In this document: in pieces, positions 49,785-58,940 of the stretch
Layout of the letters: each line of letters starts with the position of its first letter
Numbering within the stretch: the stretch's first letter is position 1
DNA from: UBA993 sp964485855
Lineage (GTDB): Bacteria > Bacillota > Dethiobacteria > DTU022
Assembly: GCA_964485855.1 (NCBI GenBank)
Contig: CAZAKI010000007.1
Coordinates: 7,832 to 71,831, forward strand
Length of the DNA: 64,000 nt
Direction: 5' to 3'
Notes under the pieces: generated by a model
The model's input: only the letters and a program-made list of their open reading frames with translations
The model's database searches: none
What the model was told of the DNA's origin: nothing
Translations under genes and position numbers: made by a program

Positions 49785-51690
49785 GCTTTTTCCTCTCTTT
49801 CTCCGAAGGTAAAACCGGCGGTGACAGCTTGATCACAGCATTATACTCAGGCGGGCAGGCCTTAAGGCAGTTATCACATTTAACGCATTTTTCCTGATCA
49901 ATCTCTTTGAGCCCATCTTCCCTGGTAAAAATTGCTTCAGTTGGGCAGCTGCCAACGCAAACATTACAGAGCTTACTGCATTTTTGTGGCTTGATGTAAT
50001 ATAAGATCAGGTCAGGACAAACCAAGGCCGGGCAGCGGCCTTCTTTAATATGGGCTTCGTATTCATCACGAAAATACTTTAGAGTAGTTAAGACAGGATT
50101 GGGCGCCGTTTTACCAAGATTACAGAGAGAACCATCGCGCACATCTTCACAGAGCTCTTCTAACAGGGTTAAAGTATCTTCATCACCTTTGCCCTGGGTT
50201 ATGTCAGTTAAAATATCAAGCATCTGCTTGGTGCCCAGGCGACAGAAAGTGCATTTGCCACACGATTCATGCTGGGTAAATTCAAGAAAATAACGGGCTA
50301 CCGCTACCATACAGTCATCTTGGGCCATTACCACCAGGCCGCCGGAACCCATAATTGCACCTGCTTCCTGGAGCGAGTCAAAATCAATAGGGATATCTAA
50401 AGCCGCTTCGGGCAAACACCCACCTGAAGGACCACCGATCTGGACAGCCTTAAATTCTCTGCCACCCGGAAGACCGTCACCAACGTCATAGATTAACTGG
50501 CGCAAAGTAGTTCCCATCGGCACCTCCACCAAGCCTGTATTAACCACCTTACCAACCAGAGAAAAAACTGCCGTTCCCGGACTGTCGGAAGTACCAATAG
50601 ACTTAAACCATTGGGCTCCGTTTTTAATAATCAGCGGCACATAGGCAAAGGTTTTTACATTGTTGAGTACCGTCGGCTTGCCCTTGTAACCCTTTTCGGC
50701 CAGGCGGGGAGGACGGCTCTCGGGCATACCGATCTTACCTTCCATTGAATTAACCAGGGCCGTCGCCTCACCACAAACAAATGCGCCCGAACCCTGGAAT
50801 ATGGCCAGATCAAAACTAAAATCACTGCCAAGAATCTGACTGCCAAGCAACCCTTTAGCCCTAGCCTGATCAATGGCCTCCTGCACATGTTGAACTGCAC
50901 GAGGATATTCGGCACGGATGTAAAGATAACCCTTTTGGGCCCCAACCGCAAAAGCACAAAGAATCATCCCCTCGATAACCAGGTGCGGATCTGATTCTAA
51001 GATACTACGATCCATAAAAGCGCCGGGATCTCCTTCATCAGCGTTACAAATCACGTAAACCTGATCACCTTTGGCTTTCAGGCAGGCTTCCCATTTCAGG
51101 CCGGCTGGAAAACCGGCCCCGCCCCTGCCGCGCAAATTAGCCTGCTTAATCTCATCTAGCACCTGCTGTGGCTCACCTTCCAGGGCTTGCGCCAGGGCAC
51201 TATATCCGTTACGCGCCAGGTAGCTTTCAATATTGTGGGCATCAACAAAACCACACTGTTCAAGGATCAACTTTTGTTCGTAAACACCACGGGGAAATTC
51301 AGCAAAAGTGGGAAAAACATCATTAGGTTCCAGGGCTGCCATCGCATATTCGTAGCAGGGATCGTCTCCGGCCAGAAAGTCCTCCACTAAACGGTGGACC
51401 AGGCCATCATCTAAATGGCCGTAACAAATTGGCGGAAAACCAGGTTTGGCGATCACCGCCAACGGTTCGGCATAACAGTGCCCCATGCAGCCCACTTCGA
51501 TAACCTCGGCGTCCAGCCCCTTCGCTTCAATCTCACGAATAAAATCATCTTTTACTTGCATGGCGCCTGCTGCCAAACCACAAGTAGCTGTACCCACCAA
51601 AATTCTGGTTTTTTCTGCCAAGGCACTTTCGTTTTTTTCGGCTTCTCTGCGTAGCTTTTTGTAAGAATCAGAAGGGATTATATTGCCCAT
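49777..51690 (-). CDS. NuoF-like NAD(P)H-binding flavoprotein subunit with extra Fe-S domains (HydB/HndC type)
   Basis: About 637 residues. An N-terminal thioredoxin-like [2Fe-2S] domain (TATCGLAAGAM, GCMGHC) precedes the FMN/NADH core (RGRGGAGFPAGLKWE, CNADEGDPGAFMDRSILE), an SLBB region and the N3-type [4Fe-4S] motif ESCGKCTFCRLG with a distal Cys. The C terminus adds two [4Fe-4S] sites (CSKLCNVCVGSCP and CVKCDNCLKACPP). This architecture is that of the beta subunit of electron-bifurcating hydrogenases and formate dehydrogenases. It shares TAATG with the NuoE-like gene. Confidence 0.93.
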   Translation of the reverse strand: MGNIIPSDSYKKLRREAEKNESALAEKTRILVGTATCGLAAGAMQVKDDFIREIEAKGLDAEVIEVGCMGHCYAEPLAVIAKPGFPPICYGHLDDGLVHRLVEDFLAGDDPCYEYAMAALEPNDVFPTFAEFPRGVYEQKLILEQCGFVDAHNIESYLARNGYSALAQALEGEPQQVLDEIKQANLRGRGGAGFPAGLKWEACLKAKGDQVYVICNADEGDPGAFMDRSILESDPHLVIEGMILCAFAVGAQKGYLYIRAEYPRAVQHVQEAIDQARAKGLLGSQILGSDFSFDLAIFQGSGAFVCGEATALVNSMEGKIGMPESRPPRLAEKGYKGKPTVLNNVKTFAYVPLIIKNGAQWFKSIGTSDSPGTAVFSLVGKVVNTGLVEVPMGTTLRQLIYDVGDGLPGGREFKAVQIGGPSGGCLPEAALDIPIDFDSLQEAGAIMGSGGLVVMAQDDCMVAVARYFLEFTQHESCGKCTFCRLGTKQMLDILTDITQGKGDEDTLTLLEELCEDVRDGSLCNLGKTAPNPVLTTLKYFRDEYEAHIKEGRCPALVCPDLILYYIKPQKCSKLCNVCVGSCPTEAIFTREDGLKEIDQEKCVKCDNCLKACPPEYNAVIKLSPPVLPSEKERKKHE

Positions 51691-52235
51691 TATTGATCAC
51701 CTTCCCCTTCTTCTTTATTTAAGCTTTTACTGGATTTACCCTCGGAGTTCTCATTTTCATTAATGGCAAGCATAATACCGTCAACCCTGGTCGGGGTGAC
51801 CTTACCTTCAACGACATCATCGACTACTACAACCGGAGCCATAGTACAACAGCCGACACAAGCCACCCGTTCCAGACTGTAGAGCCTGTCGAGGCTGGTC
51901 TCTCCTTCTTTGATCTCCATTCGCCTTTCAAATGATTCCAGGGCTACTTTTCCCCCTACCATGTAGCAAGCGGTACCCATACAGACTTTCACCTGGTGTT
52001 TTCCAGGTGGATTAAGGCGAAATTGGTTATAAAAAGTTGCCAGGCCGTACACATCAGCTGCCGGCACATTCAATTTACCGGCGATCATTTCCATCGCCAA
52101 AGCCGGTAAATAACCAAGTTCTTTTTGCACTTTTTGTAAAATGGGAATTAAACCTTCACGCTCTTTTGGATCTTCTTTCAATACCTCTTCAACACAGGCA
52201 ATAATTTTTTCCTTTTCGCCTTCAACTAACTGCAA
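51690..52235 (-). CDS. NuoE-like [2Fe-2S] subunit
   Basis: The 181-residue thioredoxin-fold protein has cluster ligands in CMGTACYMVGG and CVGCCTMAP, and the family start segment ILQKVQKELGYLPALAMEMIA. The last 25 residues are charged and not conserved. First gene of the three-gene module nuoE-nuoF-nuoG-like, behind a promoter at 52286-52314. It would receive electrons from the flavin subunit. Confidence 0.93.
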   Translation of the reverse strand: MQLVEGEKEKIIACVEEVLKEDPKEREGLIPILQKVQKELGYLPALAMEMIAGKLNVPAADVYGLATFYNQFRLNPPGKHQVKVCMGTACYMVGGKVALESFERRMEIKEGETSLDRLYSLERVACVGCCTMAPVVVVDDVVEGKVTPTRVDGIMLAINENENSEGKSSKSLNKEEGEGDQ

Positions 52236-52285
52236 CGACTACATCTCCTTCAATATCTGCTTCAACAAAATTTAATACCAAAATA

Positions 52286-52314
52286 ATTATAACCTTTTTG
52301 ATGCTAAATTTCAC
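52286..52314 (-). promoter_or_regulatory. Promoter of the NuoEFG-like module
   Basis: On the minus strand GTGAAA (4 of 6) and a perfect TATAAT are separated by 17 bp, 51 bp upstream of the first gene. The remainder of 52236-52481 shows no gene. Confidence 0.55.
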
Positions 52315-52481
52315 TATGACCTATTTATTATATGGATTCAGCTCAGCAACAGAAAAAACTGTCCGGATAAATCCACTAGAATATCAATTGTTTATGGTTG
52401 AGAAAACAACTTTATGATAAAATCAGGACAATATTACTGAAAATCAGTCTTTTATTGCTAATTAACTAAGAACTGAGCGAA

Positions 52482-53117
52482 ATGATGAGTTCAGAACAAT
52501 CTTCGGTGAATAACTCTATCAAAACTATCTCTTTATCTACGGACCGGATCAAGGCTCTGACCGATGGGGTTTTTGCGATTGCCATGACCTTGCTTGCTCT
52601 CTCCCTTGAACTGCCTCAAGCCCAAGACCCGGCCGGCAACTTTTTTATTGTTGATCTGCTTATAAAACAGTATGACCTGCTCTATAACTACTTTCTCAGC
52701 TTTATCCTGCTGGCCTTTTTCTGGATTGACCATCATAACCAGTTTCACTATTACCGGGAAACAGACAATAACCATCTGTGGATTAATCTATTCTTACTGA
52801 TGTTTGTAGCTCTGGTTCCTTTTACAACTGTAGTTGTAGGGGATTACCCCCAGTACGGAGCTGCCGATATCATTTTTGCCGTTAATATTATCCTGATCAG
52901 CCTGCTCAATTTCCTCAACTACTGGTACGCCAAAAGATGCGGCTACCTGATTGCTGATTTACCGGGAGTCATTGATTCCCGCATCCGCAAAAGAGTTTTT
53001 CTGGTGGTAGGAGTATGCCTGCTGGCCGCTATTCTGGCCATGGTGTATCCGCCGTTCAGTTCTTTTACGTTTTTATTAATTCCTTTTTTAATGATTTTTC
53101 CCTACTTCAGATCCTGA
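52482..53117 (+). CDS. TMEM175-family potassium channel-like membrane protein
   Basis: This 211-residue protein has about six hydrophobic helices. The first contains RIKALTDGVFAIAMTLLAL, close to the FSDGVFAIA pore signature of TMEM175 (DUF1211) proteins; Thr replaces the usual Ser. Bacterial members form tetrameric K+ channels. Standalone gene on the plus strand. The start is one of two adjacent ATGs. Confidence 0.85.
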   Translation: MMSSEQSSVNNSIKTISLSTDRIKALTDGVFAIAMTLLALSLELPQAQDPAGNFFIVDLLIKQYDLLYNYFLSFILLAFFWIDHHNQFHYYRETDNNHLWINLFLLMFVALVPFTTVVVGDYPQYGAADIIFAVNIILISLLNFLNYWYAKRCGYLIADLPGVIDSRIRKRVFLVVGVCLLAAILAMVYPPFSSFTFLLIPFLMIFPYFRS

Positions 53118-53265
53118 CATAACTAAGTTTTATGGATAACAGCATACTTTTATCCGCCAAAATTCGATTTAGATCAGGAGGTTATTTAAGGCTAGCGCTG
53201 GGCATGATTGCATCGACTTTGTTAACGCGTTATGGCTTAAATATAATAACAAGAAGGAGCTTGAT

Positions 53266-53598
53266 ATGAGTAACTATATGATTAAAAAAAAGAATGAAGG
53301 TCAGCAAGTGGATATGGCCACAGGCATCAGAAGGAAAACCCTGACCCGCGGCGATCATACCCTAACCTGCGAATTTCACTTTAACCAGGGTGCAGTTATT
53401 CCTTCCCATCATCACATTTTCGAACAGACCGGCTATCTGATTGAGGGAGAACTGCTTTTTACAATTGACGGGCACGAACATGCAGTACAACCCGGTGACA
53501 GCTGGTGCATAAAGCCCAACGTGGAACACTCTGCCCAGGTTTTAAAGGATACCATGCTGATTGAGATTTTTTCACCGGTCCGGGAAGACTACCTCTAA
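53266..53598 (+). CDS. Small cupin-domain protein
   Basis: This 110-residue single-domain cupin has GAVIPSHHHIFEQTGYLIEGE (metal-binding His, His, Glu) and PGDSWCIKPNVEHSA (second motif His). AAGGAG lies 7 nt before the ATG. Function unknown; it may be a metal-dependent sensor or isomerase. The preceding 147 bp contain a short frame ending at the cupin start that I do not accept as a gene. Confidence 0.85.
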   Translation: MSNYMIKKKNEGQQVDMATGIRRKTLTRGDHTLTCEFHFNQGAVIPSHHHIFEQTGYLIEGELLFTIDGHEHAVQPGDSWCIKPNVEHSAQVLKDTMLIEIFSPVREDYL

Positions 53599-53607
53599 AA
53601 TGAATAA

Positions 53608-54792
53608 TTATGATACTTTACAAATCAGCTCTTCGCGGTAACCGGTTACAACCTTGATATAGCCACGCAGCAGGTTATTTACTTCCTCACTGCCGGTGTC
53701 AACAAGCAGGCTGCCATGCTCGAGAGCAAGAACCTTTTCCTTTGTTGCCACAATGATGATGTTATCCTTACCAACCTGCCTGATCACTTCGGCGCTGATC
53801 TGCTGATTTCCGCGCCCGAAGATGTATCCCTGGCCGCCAATTACTGTAACGATAATTTTCGCCTTTTTCCCTGTGATTAAAGCCAGCAGATCTTTTTCGC
53901 CAACATCAGAAGCAACTAGTTTCTCGTTATAAACCAGATCAACCCCCAGAAGGGTATTATTCAGCCCCAGTTTAGACATGATCGAACTAATTGTAGAACC
54001 AGGACCGATAATGTAGACAACATCGGGGAGCATCTTATCAACAATCTGTTCAGCAATACCTTCAAGAATCGAAGCTTCCGTTGCCACCCCGCCGACCTTT
54101 AGATGCTGCATCAGGTCATCGCTGCAGGGCACTGGCAGATAACCATATAAACGGGCTGATAAGCGCCCTTCGCGAAAAGCATCTTCGTCGATATCCATCA
54201 CTTCAGCCTGGCGCAACGGGAGGGTTTTTTCCTGCAGATACTGCCGAGCCAATTCCCCTGCACTATGAGGAGTTGTGGCATAGACTGCGGAATGGATTTT
54301 AACCCCGGCCGGGATGCCGATTACTGTCAGATTAGTATTTTCACCCAAGGCATGATAAATATTGCGAGCCGTGCCATCACCACCGGCAAAAAGCAGTAGA
54401 TCAACCGGTTCTGCAGCCAGAATCCGGGCTGCTGCTTCAGTATGAGCTGGGAGTGTGCGTGGAAGGCTTGGAAGGTCACCNNNNNNNNNNNNNNNNNNNN
54501 NNNNNNNNNNNNNNNNNNNNNNNNNNNNNNNNNNNNNNNNNNNNNNNNNNNNNNNNNNNNNNNNNNNNNNNNNNNNNNNNTCTTCGCCCATCGAGCCCGG
54601 ACAGGTAATCAGTTCGATTTGATCTTTGATCGGCAACAGGGTTTTCAGGGCAATCAGCGCCTTGGCCGCTGCTTCAGGTCTGGCCCCCATTTTTACTGCT
54701 TTTTCGACAATAGCCGTCCCATCGGTGCCTTTCAGCCCCACTTTACCTCCCATACCGGCTACAGGGTTGATGATCAGCCCAACCTTTTTCAT
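53608..54792 (-). CDS. ATP-NAD/AcoX-type kinase (interrupted by assembly gap)
   Basis: The N-terminal part starts MKKVGLIINPVAGMGGKVGLKG and the part after the gap carries LLLFAGGDGTARNIYHAL (the GGDG nucleotide-kinase motif) and GIPAGVKIHSAVYATTP, matching the COG3199 NAD kinase-like/AcoX family. Roughly 30 residues are hidden by the N run at 54481-54580; the true gap length is unknown. The gene follows lpd by 129 bp. AcoX-type genes often sit with dihydrolipoyl dehydrogenase genes. NAD phosphorylation is likely but not proven. Confidence 0.85.
   Translation of the reverse strand: MKKVGLIINPVAGMGGKVGLKGTDGTAIVEKAVKMGARPEAAAKALIALKTLLPIKDQIELITCPGSMGEXXXXXXXXXXXXXXXXXXXXXXXXXXXXXXXXXXGDLPSLPRTLPAHTEAAARILAAEPVDLLLFAGGDGTARNIYHALGENTNLTVIGIPAGVKIHSAVYATTPHSAGELARQYLQEKTLPLRQAEVMDIDEDAFREGRLSARLYGYLPVPCSDDLMQHLKVGGVATEASILEGIAEQIVDKMLPDVVYIIGPGSTISSIMSKLGLNNTLLGVDLVYNEKLVASDVGEKDLLALITGKKAKIIVTVIGGQGYIFGRGNQQISAEVIRQVGKDNIIIVATKEKVLALEHGSLLVDTGSEEVNNLLRGYIKVVTGYREELICKVS
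54481..54580. other. Assembly gap (100 N)
   Basis: One hundred Ns inside the NAD-kinase-like gene. The round number suggests an arbitrary scaffold gap. Reading frames on both sides agree nominally. Confidence 0.99.
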
Positions 54793-54921
54793 CTCTGAAT
54801 TATATGAAACAAAGTTTTGTTAATAGCCATTGGAGCCTCCAAGTGTAACTCATTAGCTAACATTTATTGCGAAACAAGAGTTATTTAAACTATCTCCGCG
54901 TTCCAAACTCAGACTCTTCGC

Positions 54922-56210
54922 TTATCTGCGGGTGATATGCAGTGAGGTTTTATTAATTGCCATCGCTGCTTCCCATACCGCTTCGTTCATTGTCGGGTGT
55001 GGGTGGATCAGCTCCGCAAGTTCAGCAGCTTTAACTCCCTTAGCTACGGCCAGCGTACCCTCCTGGATCAGTTCTGAAGCGTGAGCGCCTAAGATATGCA
55101 CCCCGATCACCTTTTCATCATCACCGGAAGCGATGATCTTAACAGCCCCCTCCAGTTCACCCTGGGTGGCTGCGCGCCCGTTGGCAGACAAAGGAAATTT
55201 TCCGACCTTCAGATTGACAAAACCTTTTTCCTTAGCTTCTTCCTCGCTCAGTCCGACCGAAGCCAGCTCCGGATCGGTATAAAGACACGAAGGAACAGCC
55301 GTTCCATCAAAATGGGCTTCAAGACCGGCAATGTTTTCGGCGGCAACAATACCCTGGTGATAGGCAGTATGGGCCAGGAAATAACCGGGATAGGTGGCAT
55401 CGCCAACCGCGTAGATACCGGGTACCGAAGTTTGCATTTTGCTGTTTACCCTGATGCCGTCTTTATCGTATTTAATGCCAAGCACGTCAAGATCCTGGTC
55501 TCCAAAGGCGGGTTTACGGCCGACTGCCAGCAAAACACTTTCCGCCTCCACTATTTCCTCGCCCTTCTTGCCATCAATGATCAGCCGGTAACCTTTATCT
55601 TGTTTATCGATAACCCTGATCGGCGAGTTCATCATAATTTCCAAACCGTTCTTACGCAGGTAAGTAGAAAGGCGACGCACCATTTCATGATCCATCCGTC
55701 TTAATAACCTTTCACTACGATGGACAATGGTTACCTGTACCCCCAAGCCCATGAAGATCGATGCCATCTCCAGGGCAATTACCCCGCCACCGATCACCGC
55801 CATCGTTTCTGGGAGCTCTTCTCTAGCCAGTGCTTCACGGGAGGTCATAATTCCCGGCAGATCCAGGCCCGGTGTAGAAGGAATGATTTCATCGCTTCCA
55901 GTAGCCAGGATAAGATGATCTGTTTCCAACGCCAACTCCTCACCACTGTGAAGTTTTANNNNNNNNNNNNNNNNNNNNNNNNNNNNNNNNNNNNNNNNNN
56001 NNNNNNNNNNNNNNNNNNNNNNNNNNNNNNNNNNNNNNNNNNNNNNNNNNNNNNNNNNATGCAACCGTGGTTGAGGCAAACTCCCCCGAGAGCTTCTTTT
56101 TCTACCACTGCCGTTTTTAATCCCAGCGTTCCGGCCCTCAGTGCAGCCAGGTAACCACCTGGTCCACCCCCGATTACCACAACCTGATAGCTTTCACTCA
56201 AACCGATCAC
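54922..56210 (-). CDS. lpd: Dihydrolipoyl dehydrogenase (interrupted by assembly gap)
   Basis: The flavin disulfide reductase that reoxidises dihydrolipoyl-GcvH. Visible: FAD-binding VVVIGGGPGGYLAALRA, the redox pair in GGVCLNHGC, the second Rossmann motif AVIGGGVIALEMASIF, GIYAVGDAT and the C-terminal active-site HPHPTMNEAVWEA. The Ns at 55959-56058 remove the region after the redox cysteines. About 90 residues normally separate CLNxGC from the LATGS motif, so the real gap is probably 200 bp or more. The start is GTG overlapping the lipM-like stop by 4 bp, which puts lpd in the lipoylation operon. Confidence 0.93.
55959..56058. other. Assembly gap (100 N)
   Basis: One hundred Ns inside lpd. 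From the family's domain spacing the missing DNA is probably longer than 100 bp. Confidence 0.99.
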
Positions 56211-56986
56211 TTCCTTTCAATAATCTCTGGTTTAGCTTTAAGCAATGTGCTTACACTGGTGAAAACAGCCGGTATCACCAGGGAAAAAGCCTTAACCAGA
56301 GCCCGGGTCATCTGTTCATAACTAAGATCATAGCCGAGGTCAAGCAAGCCTGCAGCCTGTTTACCAAGTTCAATTTCCTTTCCTGCTCGATCCCTGCGAT
56401 AATCTTTTTTCAACACTCGCTGGTACAGTTCCTGCGGCAGCCTGAAAAGGATAGCCCCATGTTGAAGCAGTATTCCGTCCCTGCGTAGCTGGGCACTGCC
56501 AACCACTTTTTTATCTTTGATCTGCACTTCGTAGGCTGAAGGGGTATCGAAACAAGACCCCGGGGCTAAACCAGTCCGGTCCTCCTGTTCAGGCGAAATT
56601 GAAGCGGTAATGCCCAAAAGGTTAAAAGCGGTAACAACTCCGCGACTAATCGAACGGTAAGCATCCAGGACACTACCCCGATCGATAAAAGGATGCACTT
56701 CCGGTACAATAATACTGTAGGTCAGCTCTTCATGATGCAACACTGCCCTGCCTCCGGTTGGCCGTCTGACCAGGTCAATACCCGCCTCGCGGCAGGCAGG
56801 CAGGTTAACCACTTCAGCTTCATCCTGAAAATAGCCAAGGGAAAGGGCCGGAGGGTGCCAACGATATATCCTGAGGATTGGCGGACATTCACCGCTGGCA
56901 ACTTCTCCCATCAAGCTAAGATCTTTTTCCATATTTTCTTTCCCGGATAGCGGGGGATCGAGAATTAATCGCCACTGGTAGCGCAT
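56207..56986 (-). CDS. lipM: Octanoyltransferase LipM-like (lipoate ligase fold)
   Basis: A 259-residue LplA/LipM fold protein. Motifs: LVRRPTGGRAVLHHEELTYS, GSCFDTPSAYEV and KKVVGSAQLRRDGILLQHG. The cysteine of SCFDTPS (residue 145) aligns with the catalytic Cys150 of Bacillus LipM, which moves octanoate from acyl carrier protein to GcvH; lipoate ligases lack it. Together with the two radical SAM genes upstream and gcvH in the same cluster, this gives a de novo lipoylation route. It overlaps lpd by 4 bp. A lipoate ligase function cannot be excluded. Confidence 0.85.
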   Translation of the reverse strand: MRYQWRLILDPPLSGKENMEKDLSLMGEVASGECPPILRIYRWHPPALSLGYFQDEAEVVNLPACREAGIDLVRRPTGGRAVLHHEELTYSIIVPEVHPFIDRGSVLDAYRSISRGVVTAFNLLGITASISPEQEDRTGLAPGSCFDTPSAYEVQIKDKKVVGSAQLRRDGILLQHGAILFRLPQELYQRVLKKDYRRDRAGKEIELGKQAAGLLDLGYDLSYEQMTRALVKAFSLVIPAVFTSVSTLLKAKPEIIERK

Positions 56987-57012
56987 AAAAATACCTTTCT
57001 TCCGGTTAGCTC

Positions 57013-57972
57013 TTATCCATTGCTGGTTGTTTTGAGTACCAGATCAGCCGCAGCAACAGCTTCCGGATTTGACAGAGGCCGGTGATAGTTATAGATAATT
57101 CCGCCCGGCCGCTCATTATAGTAAGGCCGGTTACAACCGGGGCAGCCGCTGGTTTGAAACGCTTCGCCGGTCTGCAGTATTTCTTTTAGTCGGTCTGCAT
57201 TTAAATTGATTGATACCAGACGACCTTCAAAAAACTTTAAATCCTTCAAGGTGATGCTCTGCTTTTTCAGGAGAAAAAGCGCTGCCTGTAAACGCCGGTA
57301 TTGTGCCAATGGAGGTGGATCGGCATTTTCAAGCCGCGTGTTTTTCAGAGGCACAAAAGCAAACAGTGCTATGGTAATGTTAACATGAAACAAACTGTTT
57401 GAAAAAGTGATCAGCTCTTCTTCACTTTCACCCAACCCACAGATCAGATGCGTTGTCATCCGTCCGGGCAGTTTGTCGGCACAATCAAATAACAGGGTAG
57501 TTCTTTCTGATAACGATCCACCTTTGATCTGTGTATAATAAGTAGGATTAACCACATCAATGGCAATCGCCAAACGGTCCACCCCGCAAGCTACCAAGGC
57601 TTCTGCTTCTTCGGCACTGCCGATCCAAGCTGAAAGTGAAAGTGGCAGGGGACTAATTGCTTTCAGTCTTCTGATCTGATCAAGAAGCGGGGCGATACCG
57701 TTTTGATGCCTGACTGATTGAAGGCAAATTCGCTCAATACCTCTGACCGGCGCCAGGGAAAGAGCTTTTTCAACCTCACTCCAGGCATATTCCGGCCAGG
57801 TAATCCGTCCGAGACGGCTAATTTCTCCGCTTTCAACCATACCTTGGGGGCAAAAAGCACAGCTCATCAAGCAGCGGTTACCGGATAGCAGATAAGCTGT
57901 TGTCGGGTAAGCATCCATCCGGTTTGTCTTTAAACCAAGACAGGCTGCCGTTCCGGCAGAAAGGCGAATCAT
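57013..57972 (-). CDS. lipS1: Radical SAM protein, LipS1-like lipoyl synthase subunit
   Basis: About 319 residues with a biotin-synthase-like radical SAM core: CLMSCAFC (three cluster cysteines) near residue 40, and a C-terminal TSGCPGCNRPYYNERPGG that could ligate an auxiliary cluster. Size and context fit LipS1 of the two-protein lipoyl synthase described in Thermococcus; I assign LipS1 rather than LipS2 by length and by the C-terminal Cys/Arg motif. The ATG at 57972 overlaps the LipS2-like stop (ATGA). With LipS2 it would insert the two sulfurs into octanoyl-GcvH. Could also be an uncharacterised radical SAM enzyme. Confidence 0.72.
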   Translation of the reverse strand: MIRLSAGTAACLGLKTNRMDAYPTTAYLLSGNRCLMSCAFCPQGMVESGEISRLGRITWPEYAWSEVEKALSLAPVRGIERICLQSVRHQNGIAPLLDQIRRLKAISPLPLSLSAWIGSAEEAEALVACGVDRLAIAIDVVNPTYYTQIKGGSLSERTTLLFDCADKLPGRMTTHLICGLGESEEELITFSNSLFHVNITIALFAFVPLKNTRLENADPPPLAQYRRLQAALFLLKKQSITLKDLKFFEGRLVSINLNADRLKEILQTGEAFQTSGCPGCNRPYYNERPGGIIYNYHRPLSNPEAVAAADLVLKTTSNG

Positions 57973-58841
57973 AGCGAGCAACACTCCTCGATCAACCCGA
58001 TCTCCAACCCTAATTCAGCCGCCTTGTGGCGCACCGCGGGAGCCGGTAAAACAATTTTGTTGATTCCCGCACGAAGCGCCAACAGATCTACCGTTTCCCG
58101 GTATCGTCCGCCGGGCCGCATGCATCCAAGGTAAAGCGGAATCCGCGGAAACATCCGGCGGGCAATAGTCAACAGACCAGCCACTTCGTTAGGCGGAGGC
58201 GGGTTTAATCCGGCAAAAGCTGTGCCGGTGGTCGGACGAAAAATGATAAAACTGATTGCCTCAACCGCCTCTTTTCTTAACAACCTTAACGCTTCATATT
58301 CACCATTTAAGCGACCGGCTTCAAGCCCGATACAAATATGAGGGACAACTCTGGTGTAAAGCTGTAACAGGCGGTAAGAGCTAAGATAATCACTGACTTT
58401 AAATGGCAGTCCGTACACCGCGGCAATAGTTTCATCTTTTCCTATAAAATCGAAAGATACCACGGCAGCTAGCTCACTGAGTTCTTTTGCCTCTTTCTCA
58501 GTTACCAGGCCACAGTGTACATTTAGACTGCCCCGCCTGGCCAGCTCTTTTAACTCTTCGCTATTTTCAAGCAGGGGCACCTGACCTTTATCAGTAGAGC
58601 CACCCGATATTAAGTAACTTTTGGGATTGATCTTGCTTTTTAAGGCCTTTGTCAGGGGTGTCATATTTTTCAAGTATTTACCCCCACAGTGGGCACAGTT
58701 TAGCTGGCATTTGCTACCGGTTACCGATACGGCCATGGTTTTGGCGGGAATGACAAAGTCAATCCGGTCGGGGAAAAAGGAACGGCGAATCTCCCAGCTT
58801 ACTTTCAGCATTCCATCCAGGTTATTTTCCATGAACAACAA
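57969..58841 (-). CDS. lipS2: Radical SAM protein, LipS2-like lipoyl synthase subunit
   Basis: About 290 residues. The radical SAM motif is CQLNCAHCGGKYLKNM; a further CMRPGGRYRETVDLLALRAG segment and NKIVLPAP follow near the C terminus, which ends EECCSL. This matches the small biotin-synthase-like family (COG1856 type) to which LipS2 belongs. A TTG at 58841 or 58838, or the ATG at 58832, may be the start; GAGGAG favours the TTGs. It overlaps the LipS1-like gene and lies between the gcv operon and the lipM-like gene. No lipA homologue is present in the window. Confidence 0.72.
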   Translation of the reverse strand: MLFMENNLDGMLKVSWEIRRSFFPDRIDFVIPAKTMAVSVTGSKCQLNCAHCGGKYLKNMTPLTKALKSKINPKSYLISGGSTDKGQVPLLENSEELKELARRGSLNVHCGLVTEKEAKELSELAAVVSFDFIGKDETIAAVYGLPFKVSDYLSSYRLLQLYTRVVPHICIGLEAGRLNGEYEALRLLRKEAVEAISFIIFRPTTGTAFAGLNPPPPNEVAGLLTIARRMFPRIPLYLGCMRPGGRYRETVDLLALRAGINKIVLPAPAVRHKAAELGLEIGLIEECCSL

Positions 58842-58876
58842 CTAGTCTCCTCTTCATTCCTAACTGAAGAATAAAG

Positions 58877-58912
58877 CTGGGGAAACAGAATCTCGATTTT
58901 CTGTATCCCCAG
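58877..58912 (-). terminator. Hairpin between gcvPB and lipS2-like genes
   Basis: An almost perfect hairpin (CTGGGGA-t-ACAGA paired with TCTGT-t-TCCCCAG) follows gcvPB on the minus strand. Only CTTTATTCTT follows, so termination may be partial and let the lip genes be read through from the gcv promoter. Confidence 0.6.
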
Positions 58913-58940
58913 TAATTAACGGCTCTCTGCTCCTTTTTGA

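Noticed and set aside
53180..53268. Short frame (RLALGMIASTLLTRYGLN...) ending at the cupin start codon, after an AGGAGG
   Set aside because: No start codon at a proper distance from the AGGAGG; the only ATG leaves 21 residues. Perhaps a remnant or chance frame.
57969..57971. TGA after EECCSL at the end of the LipS2-like gene considered as another selenocysteine codon
   Set aside because: The TGA overlaps the ATG of the next radical SAM gene (ATGA coupling), and the frame beyond shows no family-like tail or SECIS-like hairpin.
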